This document shows positions 43,817 to 53,853 of a stretch of DNA of 64,000 nt, in pieces; position 1 is the stretch's first letter, and every line of letters starts with the position of its first letter. The stretch is from an uncultured Alistipes sp. (GTDB lineage Bacteria; Bacteroidota; Bacteroidia; Bacteroidales; Rikenellaceae): positions 31,294-95,293 of the forward strand of contig UQUQ01000007.1 in assembly GCA_900544265.1 (NCBI GenBank), written 5' to 3'. Below the pieces are notes generated by a model, which did not search any database, was not told where the DNA came from, and was given only the letters and a program-made list of their open reading frames with translations. The position numbers and the translations under genes are program-made.

Positions 43817-43919
43817 CCCCGGACGGGGCCCTGAGCCTTTGGCCGCGTGCCGGAGCGGCCGGCACGGTGCGCACGCGGCGTGCGCCGAGAACGATTCCGT
43901 AAAACAAACAAGATAATCT

Positions 43920-44270
43920 ATGTATTTTACCCTGTTGGTGGTCGTGATCCTTACGGCCATTGCGCTAGTGGCCGTGGCCCTGGGTATCGCCCGGGCGATC
44001 TCGCCCCGCTCCTACAACTCGCAGAAGGGCGAGGCCTACGAGTGCGGCATTCCCACGCGCGGAAAATCGTGGATGCAGTTCAAGGTGGGTTACTACCTCT
44101 TCGCCATCCTCTTTCTGATGTTCGACGTCGAGACCGTCTTCCTCTTCTCGTGGGCCGTCGTGGTGCAGGAGCTGGGCGTCTACGGTCTGGTGAGCATCCT
44201 CTTTTTCCTGGTAGTACTGATTTTGGGCCTGGCCTACGCCTGGCGGAAAGGAGCTTTGGAATGGAAGTGA
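43920..44270 (+). CDS. nuoA: NADH-quinone oxidoreductase subunit A
   Basis: 116 aa, three membrane helices; peripheral to the membrane-arm junction of complex I. Motifs: [20 protein letters not shown] in the first loop and FLLFDVE-type [14 protein letters not shown]. First gene of a ten-gene operon; it overlaps nuoB by 10 bases. Confidence 0.96.
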   Translation: MYFTLLVVVILTAIALVAVALGIARAISPRSYNSQKGEAYECGIPTRGKSWMQFKVGYYLFAILFLMFDVETVFLFSWAVVVQELGVYGLVSILFFLVVLILGLAYAWRKGALEWK

Positions 44271-44917
44271 AAATGCCCCGTATCAAGTCGATGAAATACG
44301 AGGATTTCAACGACAACGAGTACCTCGAGAAGATGGCCGCCGAGCTGCGTGCCAACAACGTGAACGTCATCGTGGGGTGCCTGGACAACCTGATCGAGTG
44401 GGGCCGCAGCAACAGCCTCTGGCCGCTGACCTTCGCCACGAGCTGCTGCGGCATCGAGTTCATGGCCGTGGGCGCCGCGCGCTACGATTTTGCCCGGTTC
44501 GGGTTTGAAGTGACCCGCGCCTCCCCGCGCCAGGCCGACTTCATCATGGTCGCCGGCACGATCACCCACAAGATGGCCCCCGTGCTGCGGCGCCTCTACG
44601 ACCAGATGGCCGACCCGAAGTACGTGATCGCCGTGGGCGGCTGCGCCATCAGCGGCGGCCCCTTCAAGCGGTCGTACCACGTCGTCAACGGCGTGGACCA
44701 GATCCTGCCCGTCGACGTCTACATCCCGGGCTGCCCGCCGCGTCCCGAGGCGATGCTCTACGGACTGATGCAGCTGCAGCGCAAGGTGCGCCTGCAGCGC
44801 TTCTTCGGCGACGTCAACCGGCAGATCGACGAGAAGGAGTACGACGAGCTGATGCGGCGCGACCTGACGGCCGAAAAGAACGATTTGAACGTGGAAAGAG
44901 CTGACAAACATGAATGA
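44261..44917 (+). CDS. nuoB: NADH-quinone oxidoreductase subunit B (cluster N2)
   Basis: 218 aa from ATG 44261 ([10 protein letters not shown]); ATG 44273 is an alternative. It carries the terminal N2 [4Fe-4S] cluster next to the quinone site. Cluster cysteines are in [18 protein letters not shown] and PGCPPRPE: the tandem CC plus two others, all present. The length is typical, with a charged C-terminal tail ([17 protein letters not shown]). It overlaps nuoA by 10 and nuoCD by 8 bases, indicating translational coupling. Confidence 0.97.
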   Translation: MEVKMPRIKSMKYEDFNDNEYLEKMAAELRANNVNVIVGCLDNLIEWGRSNSLWPLTFATSCCGIEFMAVGAARYDFARFGFEVTRASPRQADFIMVAGTITHKMAPVLRRLYDQMADPKYVIAVGGCAISGGPFKRSYHVVNGVDQILPVDVYIPGCPPRPEAMLYGLMQLQRKVRLQRFFGDVNRQIDEKEYDELMRRDLTAEKNDLNVERADKHE

Positions 44918-46529
44918 TACGCTGAAAGAGAGAATGACGGCCTGGGAACCCGCGGCCGTCGCGTGCGAGCAGGGCGACGGATACTTCGCCGTGCCGCCCG
45001 AGCGGCTGCACGCGCTGGCCGAGCGGCTGCATGCCGAGGGATTCGACTTCCTGCGCAGCCTCACGGGCATGGACTGGGGCGAGGAGGGCCTCGGCGCCGT
45101 CTACCATATCGAATCCACCGCCACGGGCGAGAACATCGTCCTGCGTACGGTGACGCCCGACCGCGAGCGGCCCGTGCTGCCGTCGGTCTGCGACGTGTGG
45201 CGCGCCGCGGAGCTCAACGAACGCGAGGTCTTCGACTACTTCGGTGTCCGGTTCCTGAACCATCCCGACATGCGGCGCCTCTACCTGCGCGACGACTGGG
45301 TGGGATACCCCCTGCGCAAGGACTACGACCCGTCGCTCAACCCCCTGCGCATGAGCAACGAGGTCTCGCGCGACGATGCGCCGAGCTACGAGCTGCTGCC
45401 CGACGGCAGCTACATCCGCAAGCGCACGCCGATCTTCGACGAGAGCGAGTACGTCATCAACATCGGTCCCCAGCATCCGGCCACGCACGGCGTGCTGCGC
45501 TTCCGCGTCTCGCTCGAGGGCGAGATCATCCGCAAGCTCGACGTGCACTGCGGCTACATCCACCGCGGCATCGAGAAGATGTGCGAGGAGCTGACCTATC
45601 CGCAGACCCTCGCGCTCACGGACCGGCTCGACTACCTCGGCGCCTCGCAGAACCGCCACGCGCTGTGCATGTGCATCGAGCGGGCGATGGGTGTCGAGGT
45701 CTCCGAGCGCGTGCAGTACATCCGCACGATCATGGACGAGCTGCAGCGCATCGACTCGCACCTGCTCTTCTTCTCGTGCCTCTGCATGGACATGGGCGCC
45801 CTGACGGCCTTCTTCTACGGCTTCCGCGACCGCGAAAAGGTGCTCGACATCCTCGAGCAGACGACCGGCGGCCGCCTGATTCAGGCCTACAACACGATCG
45901 GCGGCGTGCAGGCCGACATCCATCCCGATTTCGTGCGCAAGGTCAAGGAGCTGATCGCCTACCTGCGCCCCACGCTGCGCGAGTACCACGAGATCTTCAC
46001 GGGCAACGTCATCGCCCGCGAACGGTTGGAGGGCACGGGCGTGCTCTCGCGCGCCGACGCCATCTCGTTCGGCGCCACGGGCGGCACGGGCCGCGCGTCG
46101 GGCTGGGCCTGCGACGTGCGCAAGCGCCACCCCTACGCCATGTACGGCAAGGTCAACTTCCGCGAGGTGCTCTTTACCGAGGGTGACTGCATGGCCCGCT
46201 ACATGGTCCGCATGCGCGAGATCGAAGAGAGCATGCGCATCATCGAGCAGCTCGTCGACAACATCCCCGAGGGACCCTATCAGCTGAAGATGAAGCCCGT
46301 GATCCGTATCCCCGAGGGCAGCTACTACGCCGCCGTCGAGGGGAGCCGCGGCGAGTTCGGCGTCTTCATCGAGAGCCGCGGCGAGAAGTCGCCCTACCGC
46401 ATGAAGTTCCGCTCGACGGGCCTGCCGCTCGTCTCCTGCATGGAGACCATCGCCCGCGGGGCGAAGATCGCCGACCTGATCGCCATCGGCGGCACGCTCG
46501 ACTATGTCGTGCCCGATATTGACCGTTAA
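44910..46529 (+). CDS. nuoCD: NADH-quinone oxidoreductase fused subunits C and D
   Basis: 539 aa fusion. NuoC part: about residues 1-150, with [12 protein letters not shown] and [18 protein letters not shown] near its end. NuoD part: from about 175 ([18 protein letters not shown]), with [28 protein letters not shown] and the quinone-site His in PQHPATHG. The frame is continuous, so this is a true fusion, as in several gamma-proteobacteria and Bacteroidota. The Q module is complete with nuoB and nuoI. Confidence 0.95.
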   Translation: MNDTLKERMTAWEPAAVACEQGDGYFAVPPERLHALAERLHAEGFDFLRSLTGMDWGEEGLGAVYHIESTATGENIVLRTVTPDRERPVLPSVCDVWRAAELNEREVFDYFGVRFLNHPDMRRLYLRDDWVGYPLRKDYDPSLNPLRMSNEVSRDDAPSYELLPDGSYIRKRTPIFDESEYVINIGPQHPATHGVLRFRVSLEGEIIRKLDVHCGYIHRGIEKMCEELTYPQTLALTDRLDYLGASQNRHALCMCIERAMGVEVSERVQYIRTIMDELQRIDSHLLFFSCLCMDMGALTAFFYGFRDREKVLDILEQTTGGRLIQAYNTIGGVQADIHPDFVRKVKELIAYLRPTLREYHEIFTGNVIARERLEGTGVLSRADAISFGATGGTGRASGWACDVRKRHPYAMYGKVNFREVLFTEGDCMARYMVRMREIEESMRIIEQLVDNIPEGPYQLKMKPVIRIPEGSYYAAVEGSRGEFGVFIESRGEKSPYRMKFRSTGLPLVSCMETIARGAKIADLIAIGGTLDYVVPDIDR

Positions 46530-46546
46530 CCGCTAATTGAAAGACT

Positions 46547-47623
46547 ATGTTTGATTTCGGTATCATTTCGAGCTGGATTCACGAACTGCTCACCTCGATC
46601 ATGCCCGTCGGACTGGCCGTCTTCATCGAGTGTGTCGTCATCGGCGTCTGCCTGCTGCTGATGTACGCGGTGATCGCCATCCTGATGATCTTCATGGAGC
46701 GCAAGGTCTGTGCGGCGTTCCAGTGCCGCCTGGGCCCCGTGCGCGTGGGACCGTGGGGCACGCTGCAGGTCATCGGCGACGTCTTCAAGATGCTCACCAA
46801 GGAGATCATCACCATCCGCCACTCGGACCGTTTCCTCTACAACCTGGCCCCCTATCTGGTGATCCTCGCCTCGGTGCTGGCCTTCGCCTGCCTGCCGATC
46901 AACCGCGGGCTGGAGATCCTGGACTTCAACGTCGGCGTCTTCTTCCTGATGGCCGCCTCGTCGATCGGCGTGGTCGGCATCCTGCTGGCCGGCTGGAGCT
47001 CCAACAACAAGTATTCACTCATCGGCGCCATGCGCAGCGGCGCGCAGATGATCTCCTACGAGCTGTCGATCGGCCTGTCGATCCTCACGATCATCGTCCT
47101 GACTGATACGATGCAGTTTTCGGAGATCGTCCTGCGCCAGGCCGACGGATGGTTCATCTTCAAGGGACACGTCCCCGCCATCATCGCCTTCGTCATCTAC
47201 CTGATCGCCGGCAACGCCGAGGTCAACCGCGGGCCGTTCGACCTGCCCGAGGCCGAGTCGGAGCTCACGGCCGGATACCATACGGAGTATTCGGGCATGC
47301 ACTTCGGACTGTTCTACGTCGCCGAGTTCGTCAACCTGTTCATCATCGCCGGCGTTGCCGCCACGATCTTCCTCGGCGGCTGGATGCCGCTGCACATCCC
47401 CGGCTGGGAGGGCTTCAACGCCGTCATGGACTGGATTCCGGGCTTCGTGTGGTTCTTCGGCAAGGCCTTCTTCGTCGTCTGGCTGCTGATGTGGATCAAG
47501 TGGACCTTCCCGCGCCTGCGCGTCGACCAGATCCTGACGCTCGAATGGAAATACCTCGTGCCCATCGGCCTGGCGAACCTGCTGCTGATGGTCATCGTTG
47601 TCGTCTTCAAACTTCATTTTTAG
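46547..47623 (+). CDS. nuoH: NADH-quinone oxidoreductase subunit H
   Basis: 358 aa with about eight membrane helices; forms the quinone chamber and connects to the proton-pumping arm. Conserved loop motifs are AAFQCRLGPVRVGPWGTLQV, DVFKMLTKE, ELSIGLSIL and the acidic DLPEAESELTAGYHTEYSGM. The start is 17 bases after nuoCD. Confidence 0.96.
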   Translation: MFDFGIISSWIHELLTSIMPVGLAVFIECVVIGVCLLLMYAVIAILMIFMERKVCAAFQCRLGPVRVGPWGTLQVIGDVFKMLTKEIITIRHSDRFLYNLAPYLVILASVLAFACLPINRGLEILDFNVGVFFLMAASSIGVVGILLAGWSSNNKYSLIGAMRSGAQMISYELSIGLSILTIIVLTDTMQFSEIVLRQADGWFIFKGHVPAIIAFVIYLIAGNAEVNRGPFDLPEAESELTAGYHTEYSGMHFGLFYVAEFVNLFIIAGVAATIFLGGWMPLHIPGWEGFNAVMDWIPGFVWFFGKAFFVVWLLMWIKWTFPRLRVDQILTLEWKYLVPIGLANLLLMVIVVVFKLHF

Positions 47624-47625
47624 TC

Positions 47626-48063
47626 ATGAGCAACTATGTAAAGGGACTCTTCGGCGGCGTGCACTCGCTGCTCACGGGCATGAAGGTTACCCTGCGCGAG
47701 TTCTTCACGCCCAAAGTCACCGAGCAATACCCCGAGAACCGCGCCACGCTGAAGATGTTTGACCGCTACTGCGGCGAACTGACCATGCCCCGCGATGCCG
47801 ACGGCCATACGAAGTGCATCGCCTGCGGGCTCTGCCAGAACAACTGCCCCAACGGCACGATCCGCATCACGACCGAGACGGTCACCGACCCCGAGACGGG
47901 CAAGTCGCGCAAGCGGCTCGTGCGTTACGAATACGACCTCGGCTCGTGCATGTTCTGCCACCTGTGCGTCAACGCCTGCCCGACGGGGGCGATCCGCTTC
48001 GCCCCGACGTTCGAGCATGCCGTCTATACGCGTGAAAAACTCGTCAAAACATTGAACGAATAA
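47626..48063 (+). CDS. nuoI: NADH-quinone oxidoreductase subunit I (clusters N6a/N6b)
   Basis: 145 aa from ATG 47626 (MSNYVKGLFGGVHSLLTGMK), 2 bases after nuoH. Two [4Fe-4S] ferredoxin motifs: CIACGLCQNNCP and CMFCHLCVNACP. The N-terminal amphipathic helix sits on the membrane. The rest of the open frame upstream (to 47149) lies inside nuoH and is spurious. Confidence 0.96.
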   Translation: MSNYVKGLFGGVHSLLTGMKVTLREFFTPKVTEQYPENRATLKMFDRYCGELTMPRDADGHTKCIACGLCQNNCPNGTIRITTETVTDPETGKSRKRLVRYEYDLGSCMFCHLCVNACPTGAIRFAPTFEHAVYTREKLVKTLNE

Positions 48064-48066
48064 GCC

Positions 48067-48576
48067 ATGGAGATCACACTCGAACTGATCGTCTTCACCG
48101 TGCTGGCGCTCTTCATCACCGTGAGCGCCATCCTGGCCGTCACTACGCGGCGCATCCTGCGTGCGGCCACCTACCTGCTGTTCGTGCTCTTCGGCACGGC
48201 GGGTATCTACTTCCAGCTCAACTACTCGTTCCTCGGCGCCGTGCAGCTGCTCATCTACGCCGGCGGCATCACGGTGCTCTACGTCTTCTCGATCCTGCTG
48301 ACCTCGAGCGAGGGCGACCGCTCGGAGGACCTGCGCGGATACAAGCTCGTCGTGGGACTGCTGGCCACGCTCGCCGGGCTGGGCGTCTGCCTCTGGATCA
48401 CGCTCCGGCACAAGTTCATGCCGTCGCTCTTCGAGCACGGCGAGCTGCACGTCAGCCGCATCGGCCATGCGCTGATGAGCAGCGACAAGTACGGCTACGT
48501 CCTGCCGTTCGAGGTCATCAGCGTGCTGCTGCTGGCCTGCATCGTCGGCGGCATCATGATCGCACGCAAACGCTGA
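48067..48576 (+). CDS. nuoJ: NADH-quinone oxidoreductase subunit J
   Basis: 169 aa, five predicted membrane helices. The conserved helix-3 region LLFVLFGTAGIYFQLNYSFL, then YAGGITVLYVFSILL, is present. Starts 3 bases after nuoI. Confidence 0.93.
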   Translation: MEITLELIVFTVLALFITVSAILAVTTRRILRAATYLLFVLFGTAGIYFQLNYSFLGAVQLLIYAGGITVLYVFSILLTSSEGDRSEDLRGYKLVVGLLATLAGLGVCLWITLRHKFMPSLFEHGELHVSRIGHALMSSDKYGYVLPFEVISVLLLACIVGGIMIARKR

Positions 48577-48590
48577 AAAACATCCGGACT

Positions 48591-48899
48591 ATGATACACA
48601 TGGAATACTACCTGATCGTCTCCACGATCATGATGTTCGTGGGAATCTACGGATTCGTCACGCGCCGCAACCTGCTGGCGATGCTCATCTCCGTCGAGCT
48701 GATCCTCAACTCGGTGGACATCAACTTCGTCGTCTTCAACCGCTTCCTCTTCCCGGGCGAGCTCGAGGGCTTCTTCTTCACGCTCTTCGCCATCGGGATC
48801 AGCGCCGCCGAGACGGCCGTGGCCATCGCCATCATCATCAACATCTACCGCAACCTGCGCAACATCCACGTCAAGAGCCTGCGCGGCATGAAGTGGTAA
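48591..48899 (+). CDS. nuoK: NADH-quinone oxidoreductase subunit K
   Basis: 102 aa (or 99 aa from ATG 48600, MEYYLIV). Three helices; conserved Glu in LISVELILNSVDINFVVF and AAETAVAIAIIINIYR. An MrpC-like antiporter subunit in the proton pathway. Confidence 0.94.
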   Translation: MIHMEYYLIVSTIMMFVGIYGFVTRRNLLAMLISVELILNSVDINFVVFNRFLFPGELEGFFFTLFAIGISAAETAVAIAIIINIYRNLRNIHVKSLRGMKW

Positions 48900-48921
48900 T
48901 ACGCCGTAAACAAAGTCGCTT

Positions 48922-50817
48922 ATGGAATATACGATTCTTCTGCTCGTGCTGCCCTTCGTGAGCTTCCTGCTGCTCGGCCTCTTCGGCATGAAGATGCGCC
49001 CGAAGGCGGCCGGACTCGTCGGCACGGCCGTCGTGGCCGTCGTGGCCGCGGTGAGCTACGTGACCGCCTGGGAGTACTTCTTCGTCCAGGGGCGCGACGC
49101 CGCGGGCCTCTACCCGACGACGATCCCGTGGAACACCCTCTGGCTGCCTATCAGCGGGACGCTGCACATCGACCTGGGCATCCTGCTCGATCCCATCTCG
49201 GTGATGATGCTCGTCGTCATCTCGACCGTCTCGCTCATGGTCCACATCTACTCGTTCGGATACATGAAGGGCGAGCGGGGCTTCCAGCGCTACTACGCCT
49301 TCCTGTCGCTCTTCACGATGAGCATGTTGGGACTGGTCGTCGCCACGAACATCTTCCAGATGTACCTCTTCTGGGAGCTGGTGGGCGTAAGCTCCTACCT
49401 GCTCATCGGCTTCTACTATACGAAGAAGGAGGCGATCGCCGCCTCGAAAAAGGCCTTCATCGTCACACGCTTCGCCGACCTGGGCTTTCTGGTCGGCATC
49501 CTCTTCTACGGCTTCTACGCCGGGACCTTCTCCTTCACGCCCGACGCGCGGGTGCTGGCGGCGGCCGGTACGATGATCCCGCTGGCGCTCGGGCTGATGT
49601 TCATCGGCGGCGCCGGCAAGAGCGCCATGTTCCCGCTGCACATCTGGCTGCCCGACGCCATGGAGGGCCCGACGCCCGTCTCGGCGCTGATCCATGCCGC
49701 GACGATGGTCGTCGCGGGTGTCTACCTCGTGGCGCGCATGTTCCCGCTCTTCATAGGCTACGCTCCCGAGGTGCTCCACTGGACGGCCTACATCGGCGCC
49801 TTCACGGCGCTCTACGCCGCCGTCGTGGCCTGCGTGCAGAGCGACATCAAGCGCGTGTTGGCCTTCAGTACCATCTCGCAGATCGGCTTCATGATCGTCT
49901 CGCTCGGGGTCTGCACCTCGGCCGATCCCCACGCCGGCGGGCTGGGCTACATGGCCTCGATGTTCCACCTCTTCACGCACGCCATGTTCAAGGCGCTGCT
50001 CTTCCTCGGGGCGGGCTGCATCATCCACGCCGTGCACTCGAACGAGATGTCGGCCATGGGCGGCCTGCGCCGCTACATGCCCCTGACGCATGCGACGTTC
50101 CTCGTGGCGTGCCTGGCCATCGCCGGAATCTGGCCCCTGAGCGGCTTCTTCTCCAAGGACGAGATCCTCACCGCCGCCTTCGCCTTCAGCCCCGTGATGG
50201 GGTGGGTGATGACGGCCATCGCCGCCCTGACGGCCTTCTACATGTTCCGTCTCTACTTCAACATCTTCTGGGGGCGTGAGAACCGCGAACTCCACGCCGC
50301 GCACACGCCGCACGAGGCACCCCTCACGATGACGCTGCCGCTCCTGCTGCTGGCCCTGGTGACCCTCGTGGCGGGATGGATCCCCTTCGGGGAGTTCATC
50401 TCGAGCAACGGCGAGGCCTACACGATCCACATCGACCGCGGCGTGGCGGCCGTGAGCCTCTGCGTGGCCCTGGCGGCCATCGCCCTCGCCACGTGGATGT
50501 ACGCCCGTCCGCAGCAGCCCGTGGCCGACCGTCTGGCCCGCACCTTCGCGGGGCTGCACCGCGCGGCCTACCACCGCTTCTACATCGACGAGGTCTACCA
50601 GTTCATCACCCACCGCGTGATCTTCGCCTGCATCTCGACGCCGATCGCCTGGTTCGACCGCCACGTCGTCGACGGCTTCTTCAACTCGCTGGCCGCGGCG
50701 ACGAACGCCGTGGCGGAGTGGATCCGCGTGATCCAGAGCGGCAGCGTACAGCGCTACTGCATCTGGATGCTGAGCGGCGCGCTGGGCCTCACGATCCTCA
50801 TCCTGTTAATCTGTTAA
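48922..50817 (+). CDS. nuoL: NADH-quinone oxidoreductase subunit L
   Basis: 631 aa antiporter-like subunit with about 15-16 helices at the far end of the membrane arm, including the long lateral C-terminal helix. Motifs: LFWELVGVSSYLLIGFYYTK, GGAGKSAMFPLHIWLPDAME, GPTPVSALIHAATMVVAGVY and FSTISQIGFM, with conserved Lys and Glu. The length is close to E. coli NuoL. Confidence 0.97.
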   Translation: MEYTILLLVLPFVSFLLLGLFGMKMRPKAAGLVGTAVVAVVAAVSYVTAWEYFFVQGRDAAGLYPTTIPWNTLWLPISGTLHIDLGILLDPISVMMLVVISTVSLMVHIYSFGYMKGERGFQRYYAFLSLFTMSMLGLVVATNIFQMYLFWELVGVSSYLLIGFYYTKKEAIAASKKAFIVTRFADLGFLVGILFYGFYAGTFSFTPDARVLAAAGTMIPLALGLMFIGGAGKSAMFPLHIWLPDAMEGPTPVSALIHAATMVVAGVYLVARMFPLFIGYAPEVLHWTAYIGAFTALYAAVVACVQSDIKRVLAFSTISQIGFMIVSLGVCTSADPHAGGLGYMASMFHLFTHAMFKALLFLGAGCIIHAVHSNEMSAMGGLRRYMPLTHATFLVACLAIAGIWPLSGFFSKDEILTAAFAFSPVMGWVMTAIAALTAFYMFRLYFNIFWGRENRELHAAHTPHEAPLTMTLPLLLLALVTLVAGWIPFGEFISSNGEAYTIHIDRGVAAVSLCVALAAIALATWMYARPQQPVADRLARTFAGLHRAAYHRFYIDEVYQFITHRVIFACISTPIAWFDRHVVDGFFNSLAAATNAVAEWIRVIQSGSVQRYCIWMLSGALGLTILILLIC

Positions 50818-50830
50818 TCCGGAAGCTACA

Positions 50831-52315
50831 ATGAATATGTTATCCCTGTTCCCCCTCATCCCGCTGGTGATGATGCTGGGACTCTGGCTCTCGAAGACCA
50901 CGCGGCAGATCCACGCCGTGATGGCGACCGGCTCGGCCGCGCTGCTCGTGCTGGCTGTGGTGCTGGTCGTGCGCTTCCTGGGCCTGCGCGAAGCGGGTGA
51001 GACGGCCGCGATGCTCTTTACCGACAGCCACGTCTGGTACGCTCCGCTCAACATCCACTACGCCGTCGGCGTCGACGGCATCTCGGTGGCCATGCTCCTC
51101 CTGTCGGCCATCATCGTCTTCACGGGCACGTTCGCCTCGTGGCGCATGCAGGAGCAGGTCAAGGAGTATTTTCTCTGGTTCTCGCTGTTGAGCGTCGGGG
51201 TCTTCGGGTTCTTCATCTCGGTGGACCTCTTCACGATGTTCCTCTTCTACGAGGTGGCTCTCATCCCGATGTACCTGCTCATCGGCGTCTGGGGCAGCGG
51301 CCGCAAGGAGTATGCCGCCATGAAGCTCACGCTGATGCTCATGGGCGGTTCGGCGCTGCTGCTCATCGGCATCCTGGGCATCTACTTCGGCTCGGGCGCC
51401 ACGACGATGAATGTGCTGGAGATCGCGCAGCTGCACAACATCCCCGTCGCGCAGCAGCGCATCTGGTTCCCGCTCGTCTTCGTCGGCTTCGGCATCCTCG
51501 GCGCCCTCTTCCCGTTCCACACGTGGAGCCCCGACGGCCACGCCTCGGCCCCGACGGCCGTGTCGATGCTCCATGCCGGCGTGCTGATGAAGCTCGGCGG
51601 CTACGGCTGCTTCCGCGTGGCGATGTACCTGCTGCCCGAGGCGGCGCAGGAGCTCAGCTGGATATTCATCATCCTGACGACAATCTCGGTGGTCTACGGT
51701 GCCTTCTCGGCCTGCGTGCAGACCGACCTGAAGTATATCAACGCCTATTCGTCCGTTTCGCACTGCGGACTGGTGCTCTTCGCCATCCTGATGATGAACA
51801 CCACGGCCGCGACGGGCGCCGTGCTCCAGATGTTGAGCCACGGCCTGATGACGGCGCTCTTCTTCGCGCTCATCGGCATGATCTACGGCCGCACCCACAC
51901 GCGCGACGTGCGCGAGTTGAGCGGCCTGATGAAGATCATGCCCTTCCTGGCGGTCGGCTACGTCATTGCGGGTCTGGCGAACCTCGGTCTGCCGGGCCTG
52001 AGCGGCTTCGTCGCCGAGATGACGATCTTCAACGGCGCCTTCGCGCATGCCGACGCCTTCCACCGCACGGTGACGATCATCGTCTGCACGTCGATCGTCA
52101 TCACGGCGGTCTACATCCTGCGCGTCGTGGGCCGCATCCTCTACGGCACGTGCAGCAACCCGGCGCACCTCAAGCTCACGGACGCCACGTGGGACGAGCG
52201 CCTCTCGGTCATCTGCCTCATCGTCGCCGTCGCCGGCATGGGCCTCGCCCCGCTGTGGGTGAGCGACCTGGTCCGCGAGGGCGTCACGACGGTCATTACC
52301 CACCTGATGAATTAA
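50831..52315 (+). CDS. nuoM: NADH-quinone oxidoreductase subunit M
   Basis: 494 aa antiporter-like subunit with about 14 helices. Motifs: [60 protein letters not shown] and [13 protein letters not shown]. The conserved Glu in FYEVALIP and Lys in MKLGGYG are present. 13 bases after nuoL. Confidence 0.96.
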   Translation: MNMLSLFPLIPLVMMLGLWLSKTTRQIHAVMATGSAALLVLAVVLVVRFLGLREAGETAAMLFTDSHVWYAPLNIHYAVGVDGISVAMLLLSAIIVFTGTFASWRMQEQVKEYFLWFSLLSVGVFGFFISVDLFTMFLFYEVALIPMYLLIGVWGSGRKEYAAMKLTLMLMGGSALLLIGILGIYFGSGATTMNVLEIAQLHNIPVAQQRIWFPLVFVGFGILGALFPFHTWSPDGHASAPTAVSMLHAGVLMKLGGYGCFRVAMYLLPEAAQELSWIFIILTTISVVYGAFSACVQTDLKYINAYSSVSHCGLVLFAILMMNTTAATGAVLQMLSHGLMTALFFALIGMIYGRTHTRDVRELSGLMKIMPFLAVGYVIAGLANLGLPGLSGFVAEMTIFNGAFAHADAFHRTVTIIVCTSIVITAVYILRVVGRILYGTCSNPAHLKLTDATWDERLSVICLIVAVAGMGLAPLWVSDLVREGVTTVITHLMN

Positions 52316-52322
52316 CGCGGCT

Positions 52323-53750
52323 ATGGATTACGCAAACATCTTCCTCTACATGCGCGCCGAGGTGACGCTCACCGCGGTGCTCGTCCTGATCTTCCTCTTC
52401 GACCTCTTCGCTCCGGAGCGGATGCGCCGCCACTTCTCCGCCGTGGCGTGCGGGCTGCTCGTCGTGCAGCTGCTGGTGAACCTCGTGCCGCACGAGGCCG
52501 GCGTGCTCTTCGGCGGCATGTTCCGCTACGAACCCATGCACGGCGTGGTGAAGAGCATCCTGACGATCGGCACGCTGCTCGTCTTCCTGCAGGCCGACAC
52601 GTGGCTGCGCCGCGACGACACGCGCCACAAGCAGGGCGAATTCTACATCCTGACGCTCTCGACGCTGCTCGGGCTCTTCTTCATGATCGGTGCCGACAAC
52701 TTCCTGCTCTTCTTCATCGGCATGGAGCTGGCCTCGGTGCCGATGGCCTGCCTGGTGGCCTTCGACAAATACAAGGGTCACTCGGCCGAGGCGGGGGCCA
52801 AGTACATCCTCAGCGCCCTGTTCGCCAGCGGACTGATGCTCTACGGCATCTCGTTCCTCTACGGCACGACCGGCACGCTCTACTTCGACGACATGGCCGC
52901 CCGCATCGACGGCTCGCCGCTGCAGGTGCTCTCGCTCGTCTTCTTCTTCGCCGGGCTCGGATTCAAGCTCTCGCTCGTGCCGTTCCACCTCTGGACGGCC
53001 GACGCCTACCAGGGCGCCCCGACCGTGGTAACGGGCTACCTGTCGGTCGTCTCGAAGGCCGCGGCGGCCTTTGCGCTGATGACCGTGCTGATGAAGGTCT
53101 TTGCCCCGATGGTCGAGGAGTGGCAGACCCTGCTCTGGATCGTCATCGTGCTGAGCATTACGGTGGCCAACCTCTTCGCCATCCGGCAGCAGCACCTCAA
53201 GCGCTTCCTCGCCTTCTCGTCCATTTCGCAGGCCGGATACATCATGTTGGCCGTCATCGGCGGCAGCAGCTTCGGCATGACGTCGCTCATCTTCTACCTG
53301 CTGGTCTACCTGGCGGCGAACCTCGCGGCCTTCGGCGTCATCGCGACCATCGAGCAGCACACCGGCGGCAAGGTCTGCCGCGACGACTACAACGGTCTCT
53401 ACCGCACCAACCCGCGGCTGGCCCTCGTCATGACCCTCGCGCTCTTCTCGCTGGCGGGCATCCCGCCCTTCGCGGGCTTCTTCTCGAAGTTCTTCGTCTT
53501 CGCGTCGGCCTTCCGCGACGGCTTCCCCGTGCTGGTCTTCATCGCGCTGCTCAACACGGTCATCTCGCTCTACTACTACCTGCTGGTGGTCAAGGCGATG
53601 TACATCACGCCCAACGACGCCCCCATCGCGCCGTTCCGCAGCGACCGCATGACGCGCATCAGCCTCGGGCTCTGTCTGGCGGGCGTCGTGCTGCTGGGAC
53701 TGGTCAGCGCCGTGTACGACGGCATCAACCTCTACGCGTTCGGGCTCTGA
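52323..53750 (+). CDS. nuoN: NADH-quinone oxidoreductase subunit N
   Basis: 475 aa antiporter-like subunit, last gene of the operon. Motifs: [61 protein letters not shown] strong 15-bp stem terminator follows. No nuoE, nuoF or nuoG occurs before nuoA or after nuoN. Confidence 0.96.
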   Translation: MDYANIFLYMRAEVTLTAVLVLIFLFDLFAPERMRRHFSAVACGLLVVQLLVNLVPHEAGVLFGGMFRYEPMHGVVKSILTIGTLLVFLQADTWLRRDDTRHKQGEFYILTLSTLLGLFFMIGADNFLLFFIGMELASVPMACLVAFDKYKGHSAEAGAKYILSALFASGLMLYGISFLYGTTGTLYFDDMAARIDGSPLQVLSLVFFFAGLGFKLSLVPFHLWTADAYQGAPTVVTGYLSVVSKAAAAFALMTVLMKVFAPMVEEWQTLLWIVIVLSITVANLFAIRQQHLKRFLAFSSISQAGYIMLAVIGGSSFGMTSLIFYLLVYLAANLAAFGVIATIEQHTGGKVCRDDYNGLYRTNPRLALVMTLALFSLAGIPPFAGFFSKFFVFASAFRDGFPVLVFIALLNTVISLYYYLLVVKAMYITPNDAPIAPFRSDRMTRISLGLCLAGVVLLGLVSAVYDGINLYAFGL

Positions 53751-53771
53751 CGCCCGGCGTCTCCGCATACG

Positions 53772-53805
53772 GCAAGGGCGGCACGGTGATCCGTGCCGCC
53801 CTTGC
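53772..53805. terminator. Terminator between nuoN and DPP IV
   Basis: Perfect 15-bp stem GCAAGGGCGGCACGG / CCGTGCCGCCCTTGC with a TGAT loop; convergent genes. Confidence 0.85.
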
Positions 53806-53853
53806 TGTCTTATGGGCCTTCGCGTGGAGGCTGCCTGCCGCCGCGTTCCCGCG

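Noticed and set aside
43381..43907. Minus-strand frames opposite the small exported gene before nuoA
   Set aside because: No signal peptide or known domain, and they run against the operon direction.
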